A stretch of DNA of 64,000 nt from Chryseobacterium aurantiacum (GCF_003020585.1 NZ_PXUE01000004.1:1-64000); one strand, 5' to 3'; numbered from the stretch's first letter, positions 8,482-18,090 are shown. Numbers and translations are program-made. The notes: generated from the letters alone by a model not told the origin.

Positions 8482-11316
8482 TTAATGAGCTTCCAGCCAG
8501 TTATCTCCTACTCCAATCTCCACCAATAATGGAACCTGTGTTTTTAAGGCATTTTCCATTTCAGTTTTAATTAATTTTGAAGCGGCTTCAATCTCATCAG
8601 CGGGAGACTCAAATATCAATTCGTCATGTACCTGAAGCAGCATTTTGGTTTTTAATTGCTGTTCTTCCAGTTCTCTATCGATTTTAATCATTGCCAGTTT
8701 TACAACATCTGCAGCACTTCCCTGAACAGGAGCATTGACTGCGTTTCTTTCTGCATGACCTCTTACAACGAAATTATTGGAATTAATATCTTTTAAATGA
8801 CGTTTTCTTCCTAAAATTGTTTCTACATATCCTTGCTGACGGGCTTTATTTACCTGTTCTGCCATGTATTCTTTCAGTTTCGGATAAGTTTCAAAATAGG
8901 CTTCAATCATCTGCTTAGCCTCAGTACGTGACAATCCTGTTTGTTCTGCCAATGCAAAAGCACCCTGACCATAAATAATACCGAAATTTACTGTTTTAGC
9001 CTGGCTTCTCTGGGTTTTAGAAACTTCTTCCAAAGGAATTTTGAATAGTTTCGCAGCTGTTGAAGCGTGAATATCTTCACCATCCTGGAAAGCCTTGATC
9101 ATATTATCTTCTCCTGAAATTTCAGCGATAAGACGAAGTTCAATCTGTGAGTAATCGGCAGAAATAATCTTATTTCCTTCTCCTGAAACGAAGGCTCCAC
9201 GAATTTGTTGTCCTCTCAATGTTCTGATCGGAATATTCTGTAGATTAGGATTCACACTTGCTAAACGGCCTGTAGCCGCCGTAGTCTGTGAGAAGTTAGT
9301 GTGTACCCTGTTATCATGTTTGTCTATCTGTGATGGTAAAGCATCTACATAGGTAGATTTTAGCTTCTGGTAAGTCCTGTATTCAAGAATATGTTTGATA
9401 ATTTCGTGTTTTGAAGCTAATTTTTGAAGAACATCTTCTGAGGTAGCATATTGCCCCGTCTTTGTCTTCTTTGCCTTTGGATCAAGCTGCATTTTTTCAA
9501 ACAGAATTTCACCCAATTGTTTTGGTGAATTCATGTTGAATTCTTCTTCTGAAAGTTCAAAAATCGTAGTTTCTAATTGTTTCAGATCATTTTCCAGGTC
9601 TATACTTTCCTGAGCCAGCCATTTTTCGTCAAGAGAAATTCCTGTCAGTTCCATTTTTGCCAATACTTCCATCAGAGGCATTTCTATATTGTAGAAAAGC
9701 TCTTCCAGATTTTCTTTTTTCAATTGTGGAGCAAATAACTCATACAATTGGAATGTTACGTCTGCATCTTCTGCAGCATAATCGGTCTGGGTTCTCAGAT
9801 CTGCATCTCTAAAGTTTCCTTGTTTTTTACCTTTCTTTCCGATGATGGTTTCAATGGAAACAGGTTTATAGTTCAGGTATACTTCTGAAAGATAGTCCAT
9901 ACCGTGTCTTCCGTCCGGATTCAACAGGTAGTGGGCAATCATAGTATCGAACATGGCACCTTTCACGGTGATGTCGTACTGCTTTAATATTTTATAATCG
10001 AATTTTAGGTTGTGTGCAATTTTCAGAAGGTCTTCTTTTTCAAAAAATGGTCTGAAAATTTCCAGTGTTTGCAGAACTTCATTTCTGTCTTCAGATAATG
10101 GAATATAATATGCCAATCCTTTTTTGTAGGAAAAACTCATTCCTACCAGTTCTGCCTCCAGCTCGTTTAATGAAGTGGTTTCTGTATCAAAACAAACGGA
10201 TTTTTGCTTCAACAGGTTTTCTACAAGTTTTTTCTGCGCCTTTGGATTATCGATGAACTGATATAAATGATCGTTGTGCTCTATGGAAGTTTTTGTAGTG
10301 GTCGCCTGATCCAGTTCTTCAAAGTTGGCAAAAAGATCAAGTTGCATTGCCTGTCCTTTTACTTCAGCACTTGTTGGAGTCTGCTTCACTTCTGCTTCAG
10401 TTTCTACCACGGTTTCTGCTGGTGCAGAGGCGAATGCTCTGTAAAGATTTTCATATAGTCTTCTGAATTCAATTTCTTCAAAGACTTCTTTTACTTTTTC
10501 AAAATCCGGAGTTTCAAGGTCGTATTGTTCCTGATGAAACTCTACAGGTGCATCACATATAATGGTGGCTAGCTTTTTGGACAAAATTCCACGTTCAGCA
10601 GAAGCTTCTACTTTTTCTTTAAGCTTTCCTTTCAGCTTATCGGTATTTGCAAGCAGATTTTCAATGCTTCCGAATTCTTTCAGGAACTTCATGGCAGTTT
10701 TTTCTCCTACCCCCTCCAATCCAGGGATATTATCTACTGCATCACCCATCATGGCTAAATAATCTATGACCTGTTTAGGGTCTTCAATTTCATATTTTGC
10801 CTTGACTTCTTCTACGCCAAGAATTTCAATATCTCCACCTTTTAAACCTGGTTTATAAATCTTGATTTTATCTGTTACCAGCTGTGCAAAGTCTTTATCC
10901 GGAGTTACCATAAAAGTGGTATATCCTTCTTTTTCAGCTTTGCAGGCAATGGTACCTATCACGTCATCTGCTTCATATCCTTCTACGCCCAGAATAGGAA
11001 TATGCATTCCTTCCAGAATCCTGTGAATGTATGGGACAGCAATTTTAATGGCTTCAGGAGTTTCACTTCTATTGGCTTTGTAATCTGCAAAATCATCGGT
11101 TCTTACGCTTGCTCTTCCTACATCAAAAACTACGGCTAAGTGGCTCGGTTTTTCTCTTCTGATCAATTCGATCAATGAATTGGTAAAACCAAAAATTGCG
11201 GAAGTATCCAGCCCTTTACTGGTTAACCTTGGATTCCTGATCAATGCGTAATATCCTCTGAAAATCATCGCATAGGCATCGATGAGAAACAGCCTTTTAT
11301 CTTGTGTTGCGTCCAT
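8482..11316 (-). CDS. polA: DNA polymerase I
   Basis: A 944-residue three-domain polymerase. Residues 1-300 are the 5'-nuclease (FLIDAYAMIFRGYYAL, GYEADDVIG). Then comes a 3'-5' exonuclease with an intact DTET at 377-380, so proofreading should be active. The polymerase domain has motif A (ADYSQIELRLIAE), the O-helix segment RSQAKTVNFGIIYG, and motif C (QVHDELIFE). It fills gaps in repair and replaces Okazaki primers. I start at ATG 11316 rather than the TTG at 11334, which overlaps the -7 box. It is monocistronic between its own promoter and a bidirectional terminator. Confidence 0.97.
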   Translation of the reverse strand: MDATQDKRLFLIDAYAMIFRGYYALIRNPRLTSKGLDTSAIFGFTNSLIELIRREKPSHLAVVFDVGRASVRTDDFADYKANRSETPEAIKIAVPYIHRILEGMHIPILGVEGYEADDVIGTIACKAEKEGYTTFMVTPDKDFAQLVTDKIKIYKPGLKGGDIEILGVEEVKAKYEIEDPKQVIDYLAMMGDAVDNIPGLEGVGEKTAMKFLKEFGSIENLLANTDKLKGKLKEKVEASAERGILSKKLATIICDAPVEFHQEQYDLETPDFEKVKEVFEEIEFRRLYENLYRAFASAPAETVVETEAEVKQTPTSAEVKGQAMQLDLFANFEELDQATTTKTSIEHNDHLYQFIDNPKAQKKLVENLLKQKSVCFDTETTSLNELEAELVGMSFSYKKGLAYYIPLSEDRNEVLQTLEIFRPFFEKEDLLKIAHNLKFDYKILKQYDITVKGAMFDTMIAHYLLNPDGRHGMDYLSEVYLNYKPVSIETIIGKKGKKQGNFRDADLRTQTDYAAEDADVTFQLYELFAPQLKKENLEELFYNIEMPLMEVLAKMELTGISLDEKWLAQESIDLENDLKQLETTIFELSEEEFNMNSPKQLGEILFEKMQLDPKAKKTKTGQYATSEDVLQKLASKHEIIKHILEYRTYQKLKSTYVDALPSQIDKHDNRVHTNFSQTTAATGRLASVNPNLQNIPIRTLRGQQIRGAFVSGEGNKIISADYSQIELRLIAEISGEDNMIKAFQDGEDIHASTAAKLFKIPLEEVSKTQRSQAKTVNFGIIYGQGAFALAEQTGLSRTEAKQMIEAYFETYPKLKEYMAEQVNKARQQGYVETILGRKRHLKDINSNNFVVRGHAERNAVNAPVQGSAADVVKLAMIKIDRELEEQQLKTKMLLQVHDELIFESPADEIEAASKLIKTEMENALKTQVPLLVEIGVGDNWLEAH

Positions 11317-11331
11317 ATTATCTATAATGAA

Positions 11332-11339
11332 CAAATATA
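11332..11339 (-). promoter_or_regulatory. -7 box of polA
   Basis: The minus strand reads TATATTTG, a perfect TAnnTTTG match, 16-23 bp upstream of the polA ATG. It implies a very short leader. Confidence 0.5.
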
Positions 11340-11460
11340 AGAAAATAGGAGTATAATTTGCTATTTGTAGGGAGCGTTTCGAGTAGGGAAATTTTGAAAT
11401 GCTGGATATAAAGCTGCCTTATTGGGATTAAATGTTTTAGCTCTATCTTCTAACAATAAA

Positions 11461-11892
11461 CTAGCAGTCGTGATTTTCATAGTTCAGTTTTTCTATTCTG
11501 TCCTGATAGTTTTCCATTTCTTTTTTACTTATGGTTACTTTTTTCAACTCTACAGGAATCTGTTTTTTGCCATCCGGACTTATCCATGTTCCATTCATCA
11601 TATCACCCTCTTTTTTTACAATCATCAGTCCTGTAAACCCCTCTTCTACCATCGCGAACTGTTGCTTCACTCCTTCTGTAACGCTAAGTTGTAACCAATT
11701 GCTTACTTTATCATACCGATACATTGCATCGTAGTAAGGATCTCCGCCACAACCATTTTCTATGTCCTGTATAAATAATGTTATGGACATTTTTCCGTTA
11801 ATTGTTCCTTTATACAAGGTAGGATTGCTTTGTGCATTTAGGGAAATAGAGAATATTGTTATTGTTAGAATAAACAGAATTTTTTTGAGCAT
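11461..11892 (-). CDS. Exported protein of unknown function
   Basis: A 143-residue protein with a clear signal peptide (MLKKILFILTITIFSISLNA-Q) and a small all-beta-looking body: LYKGTINGKMSITLFI, later GLMIVKKEGDMMNGTWISPDG. The pattern of 'G.I.GK..I.L.I......G....D..Y..M.RYD' resembles small periplasmic lipocalin-like proteins of flavobacteria, but I cannot assign a family. The C-terminus is charged and ends NHDC. No adjacent same-strand partner apart from tssD1, from which it is separated by a terminator. Confidence 0.65.
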   Translation of the reverse strand: MLKKILFILTITIFSISLNAQSNPTLYKGTINGKMSITLFIQDIENGCGGDPYYDAMYRYDKVSNWLQLSVTEGVKQQFAMVEEGFTGLMIVKKEGDMMNGTWISPDGKKQIPVELKKVTISKKEMENYQDRIEKLNYENHDC

Positions 11893-11932
11893 TTTTTAGT
11901 TTTTAGTGTTTAATGTATTTTACTGCAAAAAT

Positions 11933-11963
11933 AAGACAGTATACCCAATGAGTATACTGTCTT
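11933..11963. terminator. Terminator after tssD1
   Basis: AAGACAGTATAC (11933-11944) pairs perfectly with GTATACTGTCTT (11952-11963). T-rich runs follow on either strand. It lies directly downstream of the minus-strand tssD1. Confidence 0.85.
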
Positions 11964-11989
11964 GATTTGTTTTTTTAAGTGTTACCAGA

Positions 11990-12403
11990 TTATTTACCAG
12001 ATGATGGCCAAAGTCCAGCGTATTGAGAAGTACCGTAGTCAATTGTTTCAGCGCTGATTACAAAGCTGATTAGCATACTGTTGCTGTCAACTGCATCGAA
12101 ATCTACTTCGTGCTGAATTACGTATCCGTTTTCCCAGTTCAAAGTGATTAATGTTCCTTCTTCGTGAGATTTGTTGAAAGTAATTTCTCCTTTTGTAGGC
12201 TTATATTTTCCGTTTAGTAAGCTTTCAAGGATGTCAGATTTTTCAGTAGCTTCTACTGTAACCTTAATTAATGCGTTAGAAGGATCTGATGCTACACGTC
12301 CTGATACATCTGTAGATCTAGAAACGCTGTAGTTCATTTTTAATAATTTTTGTCCTTCTCCTCCGTTGAATTTTAAAATTCCTCTTGAATTTCTTTCTGC
12401 CAT
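11990..12403 (-). CDS. tssD: T6SS inner-tube protein TssD (Hcp), copy 1
   Basis: A 137-residue Hcp-like tube subunit of the Bacteroidetes T6SS (subtype iii). Hcp hexamers stack into the tube that is fired with the VgrG spike. Family signatures seen here include MAERNSRGILKFNGGEGQ, KVTVEATEKSDILESLLNGK and ISAETIDYGTSQYAGLWP. It differs from copies 2 and 3 at a few positions (KFNGGEG not KFNNGEG; VSRSTD not VARSTD; KPTKGEITF not KPTVGEIVF), so it is the most diverged. It has its own promoter with a tandem dyad element and its own terminator, so it is a single-gene unit. Confidence 0.95.
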   Translation of the reverse strand: MAERNSRGILKFNGGEGQKLLKMNYSVSRSTDVSGRVASDPSNALIKVTVEATEKSDILESLLNGKYKPTKGEITFNKSHEEGTLITLNWENGYVIQHEVDFDAVDSNSMLISFVISAETIDYGTSQYAGLWPSSGK

Positions 12404-12453
12404 GATTGTAAATTTTAGTCGTTAATAATATTTGTTATTCAATAATTGTAGAA

Positions 12454-12461
12454 CAAAGATA
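12454..12461 (-). promoter_or_regulatory. -7 box of tssD1
   Basis: Minus strand reads TATCTTTG, a perfect TAnnTTTG match, about 50 bp from the start codon. No -33 TTG is evident at the usual distance, which fits an activator-dependent promoter. Confidence 0.6.
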
Positions 12462-12510
12462 AAGCCGTTGCAAATGAAAAAAAAGCTTTTGGGAGGAAAT
12501 CTGAAAATTT

Positions 12511-12547
12511 GTAGTAGTTCTACGATTTCGTGTCGTAATTCTACGAC
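12511..12547 (-). promoter_or_regulatory. Tandem dyad operator upstream of tssD1
   Basis: Two imperfect copies of GTAG-N5-CTAC start 21 bp apart (12511 and 12532). The outer one has one mismatch (GTCG for GTAG). The element ends exactly 49 bp before the -7 box, the same as at the other two tssD genes. The 12404-12800 spacer holds nothing else that I can identify. Confidence 0.65.
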
Positions 12548-12800
12548 AAAAGAGTTAAACAGGTGTATAATTCCTTATTAATAAATATTTTAACCATAAT
12601 TAAAAATCAACAATAAAACATCAACTATAACACCAATAAGAGATATATTATACTTCAAAATTCTCTTTATAGCAATTTTAGACTCATAAAATTTTGGACT
12701 ATCGGATCTTGAAAATTGATATAATTAAGGTATGATAAGCTGTTCTTTTATCCCTGATATTTTAAAGAAAATAAATGACGGATTTTGTATAATAATGTAA

Positions 12801-14138
12801 CTAAGCATTCAATGCATTAACGGTTATGCTATTTGTAACGTCGTTTGCAAAATCTTCTGCTCCCACTCTTATCGCTCTTTCGGCAAAGAAACTACTGATA
12901 AATGGTGCTATTAAAGTAATTATCCCACCAGTAACTTTTCCTGAAGTTTCAATATTCGATCTTACATTGGCTTTAATGGAAGCTTTTCCATTTTCATTAT
13001 GAATATTGGCTGCATTTCCAACATTCTTTTTATTTACCATTCCTCGCAAATTATTGCTCTTATTGGTTATCATCTCTTTCAATGCAGCGCCAAACTCACC
13101 GTTCTTCATTCTCGTTATCATTTCTTTAAGTTGGGGATTATTTTTAAGTGAATAAGAGCCTTGCCTTTCTGCTTCAGCCACTGCGGCATCGAACTTTGCA
13201 ATATCACTTTTAGTAGCTTTATTTTGGTTCATTCTGTTTCTGATATTAGGAATATCTTTAGCATCCATGGCAACAGAATATGGATCCCAGCTATCCGTAG
13301 GCTGTAACAGACTTGTGGTATCTTCTACCGCTCCTTTTGCATTTTCATAGCTATTGTCACCCAATGCAGCATTAGTAGCTGTAGCTGTGTATGATGCGAA
13401 ACGGTTTATAACAAAATATCCAACTGGCAAGAATGCCCCAAAAATGGCAGTTTGCTTCAATACAAATAAGGTTCTTGCTCCTCCTAAAAAGCCTCCTATG
13501 GGTAATGTAGTTCCCATACTATACCCAAATAGCACCCCCGCAATAAATCCTGAACCGATATTCACGGCCATTTCTATTCTGTTATTATTAGCAATATTTG
13601 CCGCTGCATTCATTGCTGAAGTACGACTGATAAAAGGAAGTAAAATTCCTCCCTCTTTGCATGCCAACATTGAATTTTTTGTCAATGCCAAGTACATATC
13701 TTTATTCCCAACTTGAGCACTATCAAAACGTACTGTAGTATGGTGCTTTTTCCACTGACTTTCCTGAAAACCAATCATCTCACTGCATGTAGGCGTCTGC
13801 ATCATTTGCCAAATTCCATATCCAATGGCTGCAATGGCGAGGGCTCCTCCAACAATCCAGCCGGCAACAGGAACTGTTGCTGCTCCTCCTGCCAACAAAA
13901 GCATTCCTACTACAACTCCGCCTCCAAAGGCTGCAGTTCCGGCACCGGAGCTCCAACCGCTTTTACAGGTAAAATCATCAGATAACTTTTTATCTATTTT
14001 CACAAGAAAAACTCGATTTTGACTTCCTAGTTGTACAGACCTCATCTGTCTGTCATCACTCAATTTAAATTGCTTATAATTTGAGCTTAGTTGATTGGTA
14101 CAAACTGCAAATACGTTTTCGGGTAAATAAACTGCCAT
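12801..14138 (-). CDS. T6SS-associated PAAR-like (DUF4280-like) membrane protein
   Basis: A 445-residue protein, last gene of the vgrG1 operon. The N-terminal 60 residues (LPENVFAVCTNQLSSNYKQF ... FTCK) and a later block (QWKKHHTTVRFD ... MLACKEGGILLPF) resemble the two ends of DUF4280 PAAR-like proteins, including the closing C..GG motif. A Gly/Ala-rich pair of transmembrane segments (about 65-112) is inserted between them. Further hydrophobic segments follow at about 190-260, then a polar tail. PAAR-like proteins cap the VgrG spike; extra membrane helices suggest a pore-forming or membrane-inserting cargo. The PAAR-like call is from motif resemblance only. Confidence 0.5.
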   Translation of the reverse strand: MAVYLPENVFAVCTNQLSSNYKQFKLSDDRQMRSVQLGSQNRVFLVKIDKKLSDDFTCKSGWSSGAGTAAFGGGVVVGMLLLAGGAATVPVAGWIVGGALAIAAIGYGIWQMMQTPTCSEMIGFQESQWKKHHTTVRFDSAQVGNKDMYLALTKNSMLACKEGGILLPFISRTSAMNAAANIANNNRIEMAVNIGSGFIAGVLFGYSMGTTLPIGGFLGGARTLFVLKQTAIFGAFLPVGYFVINRFASYTATATNAALGDNSYENAKGAVEDTTSLLQPTDSWDPYSVAMDAKDIPNIRNRMNQNKATKSDIAKFDAAVAEAERQGSYSLKNNPQLKEMITRMKNGEFGAALKEMITNKSNNLRGMVNKKNVGNAANIHNENGKASIKANVRSNIETSGKVTGGIITLIAPFISSFFAERAIRVGAEDFANDVTNSITVNALNA

Positions 14139-14149
14139 TATTTAAAAAA

Positions 14150-14836
14150 TTACTTATGATCAATATAGTATAGAAATCCTGTCATTAAAAGTATCATTAC
14201 TAATACCGAAGTTCCTAAAATAAATAAGGTTACCTGCCAAGGCTTCATTTTATTTATTATGGAATACTTTATTTTCTCTCCTTTTGCAACATATACTCCA
14301 AAGTTGGGAATAATATTAGGTGCTGCTGCATTTTTCAATATTTTCTTATTAAAGTTTGTATCTATGTAAGGTTTGATATATTCAACAAATGCATCAAGCT
14401 GATCTATATCTTCTTGTGTAGAAAAAGGGGCTAACCCGGTGTCCCCAACCCTTATTTTTATTACATCATTTTTCGTCTTGATGGTTAAATATCTTAAACC
14501 TACATTTCCCATATTCTTTATCATCCGAATATCAGAAAATTTCACGTGGAAATTTTCTTTTCTAAACAACAGGTTAAGATCATCTCCTTGTATTTTTATG
14601 ATCCATTCCTTATCTTTTATAAGATTTGATAATTGTTTTAAAATAATCATGCTTACTCCCAAAGCAAGGCCAGCACCCATAAGGAGAGGCATTAAAAAAG
14701 GAATTTTTGGGAAAAGAATATGACTTCCGTACAGAATTCCCAGCATAATAATAAGAGAAGGAAAAATTAATATTAAAGCCAGTCTAAGCTCTGTTTTCGC
14801 ATCAAGTCCCTGGAACCTAAATTCTTTATTATTCAT
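14150..14836 (-). CDS. Membrane protein with PH-like domain, T6SS operon
   Basis: A 228-residue protein I cannot name. Two transmembrane helices sit at about 17-40 and 46-62, a soluble PH-like segment at about 70-135 (WIIKIQGDDLNLLFRKENFH), and a third helix at about 203-222 near the C-terminus. I start at ATG 14836, three bases after the upstream stop, giving tight coupling; an ATG at 14881 would overlap the LysM gene. Between a LysM protein and a PAAR-like protein in the vgrG1 operon, it may be an immunity protein for the membrane-active cargo or an accessory factor. That role is inference. Confidence 0.6.
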   Translation of the reverse strand: MNNKEFRFQGLDAKTELRLALILIFPSLIIMLGILYGSHILFPKIPFLMPLLMGAGLALGVSMIILKQLSNLIKDKEWIIKIQGDDLNLLFRKENFHVKFSDIRMIKNMGNVGLRYLTIKTKNDVIKIRVGDTGLAPFSTQEDIDQLDAFVEYIKPYIDTNFNKKILKNAAAPNIIPNFGVYVAKGEKIKYSIINKMKPWQVTLFILGTSVLVMILLMTGFLYYIDHK

Positions 14837-14838
14837 AT

Positions 14839-15915
14839 TTATGGAGTGAAATTTTCTAACTTCTTTAACGTAAATATACATTCATTCTCAATATTATCAG
14901 AAATTTCTTCTTTTAAAACTACCCTAGCATTCTTGATGATTTTAGTTTCCATATCCATTTCTAATGTTGAGCGAAAAATAATTTTATAGGCTGTAAAATC
15001 ATATTTTACAACTGCTCTATGAAGTTCATTATATCTTTCTTTAATTTCTTGTAGGAGTTGTTCAGACATTTCACATTCTGCGACTTTTCTGATGGATACA
15101 ATTCCGTTTTTTTCTTCTACCGTATCGTATCTCAAACGCAATGGGATAACCAGCGGAGGAACAATAGTAGATACAAAATCAAAATTTACAGTTTCCCAGT
15201 TATTGTCTTTAAACAAATATTGATCAAAACAACAGAAGTAAAAAAAGTTTCTCCAATACTCTTCTTCATTTTCATTGGATAATGAGAATTGGTCATCCCC
15301 CATTTGCAACAATTCGGATACAGAACTTGGATTCATCTCTCCAATTTTCTTTATAAATGGCATGTTATAAAAATCTTTTTGTTTAAAGTCCTGCCAATTA
15401 TTGTGAAGCTCTTTTCTATTCAATATTTCTTTCAATTTGCCCGATGTATTATCAAGACTAAAAAAAACATGATTTTTAATTTTATCTGTTGCTTCAATAA
15501 AATCAAAAGTTTCTTCAAGAAATTTAGGAGATATATCTTTATTATAGTCTTCTAATTTTACAAAGCCTGTTTCAATAGAAAGATTATGCTTAAGAAGATA
15601 CTGAAATCTTTGTTCTACATAATGTACCAGATTATCATTAAATTTAGAAGTGTTGATCTGCTCACATCTATATCTTGCCTGCTGGGTAAATTCTAGCTCT
15701 CCGTTTCTGGCTTTTTGTATTTTTTTTTGTTTTATTGCATTTTTTTCTATCAGAAGATATTCAAGATGCGGTGGAAAATGTTCTTTTAAAATAATTTCAG
15801 TTATACCACAGTTTTGATTGTGAAATGTCTGCAATTCTTTTACATCCAATTCATATTTTTCTGCTATGGATTGTAGAGTATCTCCTTTTTTTATTTCATA
15901 TTTTATAAACTCCAT
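14839..15915 (-). CDS. LysM-domain protein, T6SS operon
   Basis: A 358-residue protein with an N-terminal LysM motif (YEIKKGDTLQSIAEKYELDV, residues 6-25) and no signal peptide. The remaining 300 residues are charged and soluble, with no family I recognise. It starts 6 bp after the vgrG1 stop. LysM proteins without export signals directly behind vgrG are known as T6SS accessory proteins in Bacteroidetes and other phyla; the LysM fold may bind the VgrG tip or act as a chaperone/adaptor for the cargo downstream. Function here is inferred from position. Confidence 0.7.
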   Translation of the reverse strand: MEFIKYEIKKGDTLQSIAEKYELDVKELQTFHNQNCGITEIILKEHFPPHLEYLLIEKNAIKQKKIQKARNGELEFTQQARYRCEQINTSKFNDNLVHYVEQRFQYLLKHNLSIETGFVKLEDYNKDISPKFLEETFDFIEATDKIKNHVFFSLDNTSGKLKEILNRKELHNNWQDFKQKDFYNMPFIKKIGEMNPSSVSELLQMGDDQFSLSNENEEEYWRNFFYFCCFDQYLFKDNNWETVNFDFVSTIVPPLVIPLRLRYDTVEEKNGIVSIRKVAECEMSEQLLQEIKERYNELHRAVVKYDFTAYKIIFRSTLEMDMETKIIKNARVVLKEEISDNIENECIFTLKKLENFTP

Positions 15916-15921
15916 TCTTCA

Positions 15922-18090
15922 TTAATTTATATCAACCTGTGTTCCTGTAATTGTTGTTTTTCCTTCAAATACTGCTGTAGCACCACATCCATTTATTTCT
16001 ACCTTATCACTCTTTATATTGATTTTATCACCTGTAATTACAATCTCACTGGTTCCTACTTTTAGGGTGATTTTTTCAATCCCGGTTAGATCAATTACTC
16101 CTTTACTATCCATTTTAAACACACTGTTTTTTCCTCCCACTGCTACTTTATGGGTATTCCCCACATCTGAAATATGATCGCAGCCAACTTCCAGTTTTTT
16201 GTTGTTACCAATTTTGTCTGTTTTGTCATTTCCTACCGTCTTTGTACTGTCATTATTTGCATTATGGGTTACATTTCCTGCTCCATCAAAAAACATATTA
16301 GCTCCTCCCTGATCTTTAAGATTCATGGAACCTGCACCATTATCATATTTTAGTTCGGCTCCGCTTCTTCCGCTAAAGCTCATTATATTATTTCCGGCAC
16401 CTCCTCCGGCTCCAATATTTCCATGAAACATACCTCCCATTACAAATGGACGGTCAGGATGCTGGTGTACAAAATTGATAATCACCTGATCCCCTACTTC
16501 AGGAATAGACATAAAACCACGGTTTTTATCTACCTTGTCACTGCTTCCTGCATCAGGAGACATTACACGGATAAATTCTGTGATATCAGGGCCGCTTTGC
16601 CAATCAAACTGTACCTGAACCCGCCCTTGATTTTGTGGATCTGTATTAGAAATTACTTTTGCAAACTGAGCTTCCGCTCTTGGTTGTTCAAATTCCGGCC
16701 GTGGAATAAATCCTGTATCTGCAGCAATCGCTTCAAATTTTCCATCATAATATCCTCGGGCATCTACTTCATGTGTAACCTCCATGATCATCAGCTTGGT
16801 AAAATAAGAGGTTTCATTACTGTCTGATTTACGCATTTCAATATCGGCTGTACATCCCGGATATAGGAAAGGTACAGTGGTTGTTCCTGAGGTAATAAAT
16901 ACCTCTGAAGCTTTACTTCCTGCTGTTCCTTTTTGGGAAGCATCAATATCCATAAAGGAGGTAGCTTTTATAGGAGCTACTCTTAGAGATGGAGTTGTAA
17001 AGGTTTTTTCTGAAATTTCGTAGGCACGTCTTGCAATATCTGATGTATGGTTGATTTTAGAACTTCCTGCAGTCAGTTTTTCATGCTTACTACTGTTGTA
17101 GCCATAAAAAGTTGGACTTACGTGTTGAGCTTTCATTTTGATTGCAATATCATTGACGCTGCTGCCGTAGGTTAGTTTTACAGGTTTTTCCTGAGGAGGA
17201 AGTTTTCCAAAGTGAAGAACCTCTCCATCATAGTAAAACTGCTCACCATAAGCTTCAGCCATTCGGGCAAGGTAATTATAATGGGTTTCTTCGTATTGTG
17301 AACTGTAGGAGACACTCCCATGCTGGGCGTCTATCCTGAAATCAAATTTATTTTGTCCCAGCCCTTCTCTGATCACGTGGTCAGCAATACTGTTCAGACT
17401 AACTGATTGACTTCCTCCAAAACTTTGGATATGAGGTGCTGCATCCAGAAGTACAGTAGGACTGTATCCCTTAAGAACTATATTTCCAAGGCTACCTTTT
17501 TCCTGACTGAATCCCACTTCTGTAACAACACCTACAAAGTTACGTTCAGCGCCTTTGTCAATATCTTTATACTTGAAGATCACAGTAATTCTCTTTCCAA
17601 GAAAATTTTGTGCTTCTTGTAAATTATGGTTTTCTGCTCTTCCCAATGTATCATGGGCCAATGTCAGGCTAAATTCATGATGTTTGGCTGCACTCTGTAC
17701 CAGCTTAAAATGCTTGAAGTGTTTAATGATCTTCCCTTCAATCACCACATCCAATTTTACAACACGATTAATACCGGCGATAAAACTTTCAGGAATAGCT
17801 TCAGCATTATGTATTTTTGATGTGGGTTGCTTGGCCCATACTTTATTTTCAATGATATCCGGATTATTCGGAATGAAAGTTTGATTCATAAACATATTAG
17901 CTCCCTCTACAGCACTTACTCCCTGTTGGCCTGTTTTTGCTACTTTTTTAACTTTCTCGCCCACCTTATTCATTTTTCCTTCTGCTTTTTTGGCAACATT
18001 CTCATGAACTGTATTTTTCAACTGCTCTTTGCCAGCCGTCATATTATTCTTTGGGCTTTCTACTTTAATTGTTTTGTCATCCTGAAACAT
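15922..18090 (-). CDS. tssI: T6SS spike protein TssI (VgrG), copy 1
   Basis: A 722-residue VgrG, the trimeric spike at the tip of the Hcp tube. It has a gp27-like body (HFKLVQSAAKHHEFSLTLAH onward), a gp5 OB-fold (QGRVQVQFDWQSG ... NRGFMSIPEVGDQVIINF ... HPDRPFVMGGMFHG), and a C-terminal beta-helix with VG-x-N repeats (KTVGNDKTDKIGNNKKLEVG). Compared with VgrG2 it has an extra N-terminal stretch of about 75 residues that is Lys-rich and lacks VgrG homology. It lies 199 bp after tssD2, past a terminator-like hairpin, and leads the LysM / PH-like / PAAR-like genes. Confidence 0.95.
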   Translation of the reverse strand: MFQDDKTIKVESPKNNMTAGKEQLKNTVHENVAKKAEGKMNKVGEKVKKVAKTGQQGVSAVEGANMFMNQTFIPNNPDIIENKVWAKQPTSKIHNAEAIPESFIAGINRVVKLDVVIEGKIIKHFKHFKLVQSAAKHHEFSLTLAHDTLGRAENHNLQEAQNFLGKRITVIFKYKDIDKGAERNFVGVVTEVGFSQEKGSLGNIVLKGYSPTVLLDAAPHIQSFGGSQSVSLNSIADHVIREGLGQNKFDFRIDAQHGSVSYSSQYEETHYNYLARMAEAYGEQFYYDGEVLHFGKLPPQEKPVKLTYGSSVNDIAIKMKAQHVSPTFYGYNSSKHEKLTAGSSKINHTSDIARRAYEISEKTFTTPSLRVAPIKATSFMDIDASQKGTAGSKASEVFITSGTTTVPFLYPGCTADIEMRKSDSNETSYFTKLMIMEVTHEVDARGYYDGKFEAIAADTGFIPRPEFEQPRAEAQFAKVISNTDPQNQGRVQVQFDWQSGPDITEFIRVMSPDAGSSDKVDKNRGFMSIPEVGDQVIINFVHQHPDRPFVMGGMFHGNIGAGGGAGNNIMSFSGRSGAELKYDNGAGSMNLKDQGGANMFFDGAGNVTHNANNDSTKTVGNDKTDKIGNNKKLEVGCDHISDVGNTHKVAVGGKNSVFKMDSKGVIDLTGIEKITLKVGTSEIVITGDKINIKSDKVEINGCGATAVFEGKTTITGTQVDIN

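Noticed and set aside
11317..11334. TTG start for polA at 11334
   Set aside because: Overlaps the -7 box; ATG 11316 fits the conserved N-terminus.
13354..14022. Plus-strand ORFs opposite the PAAR-like gene
   Set aside because: Shadows of Gly/Ala codons of the minus-strand gene; no RBS, no recognised sequence.
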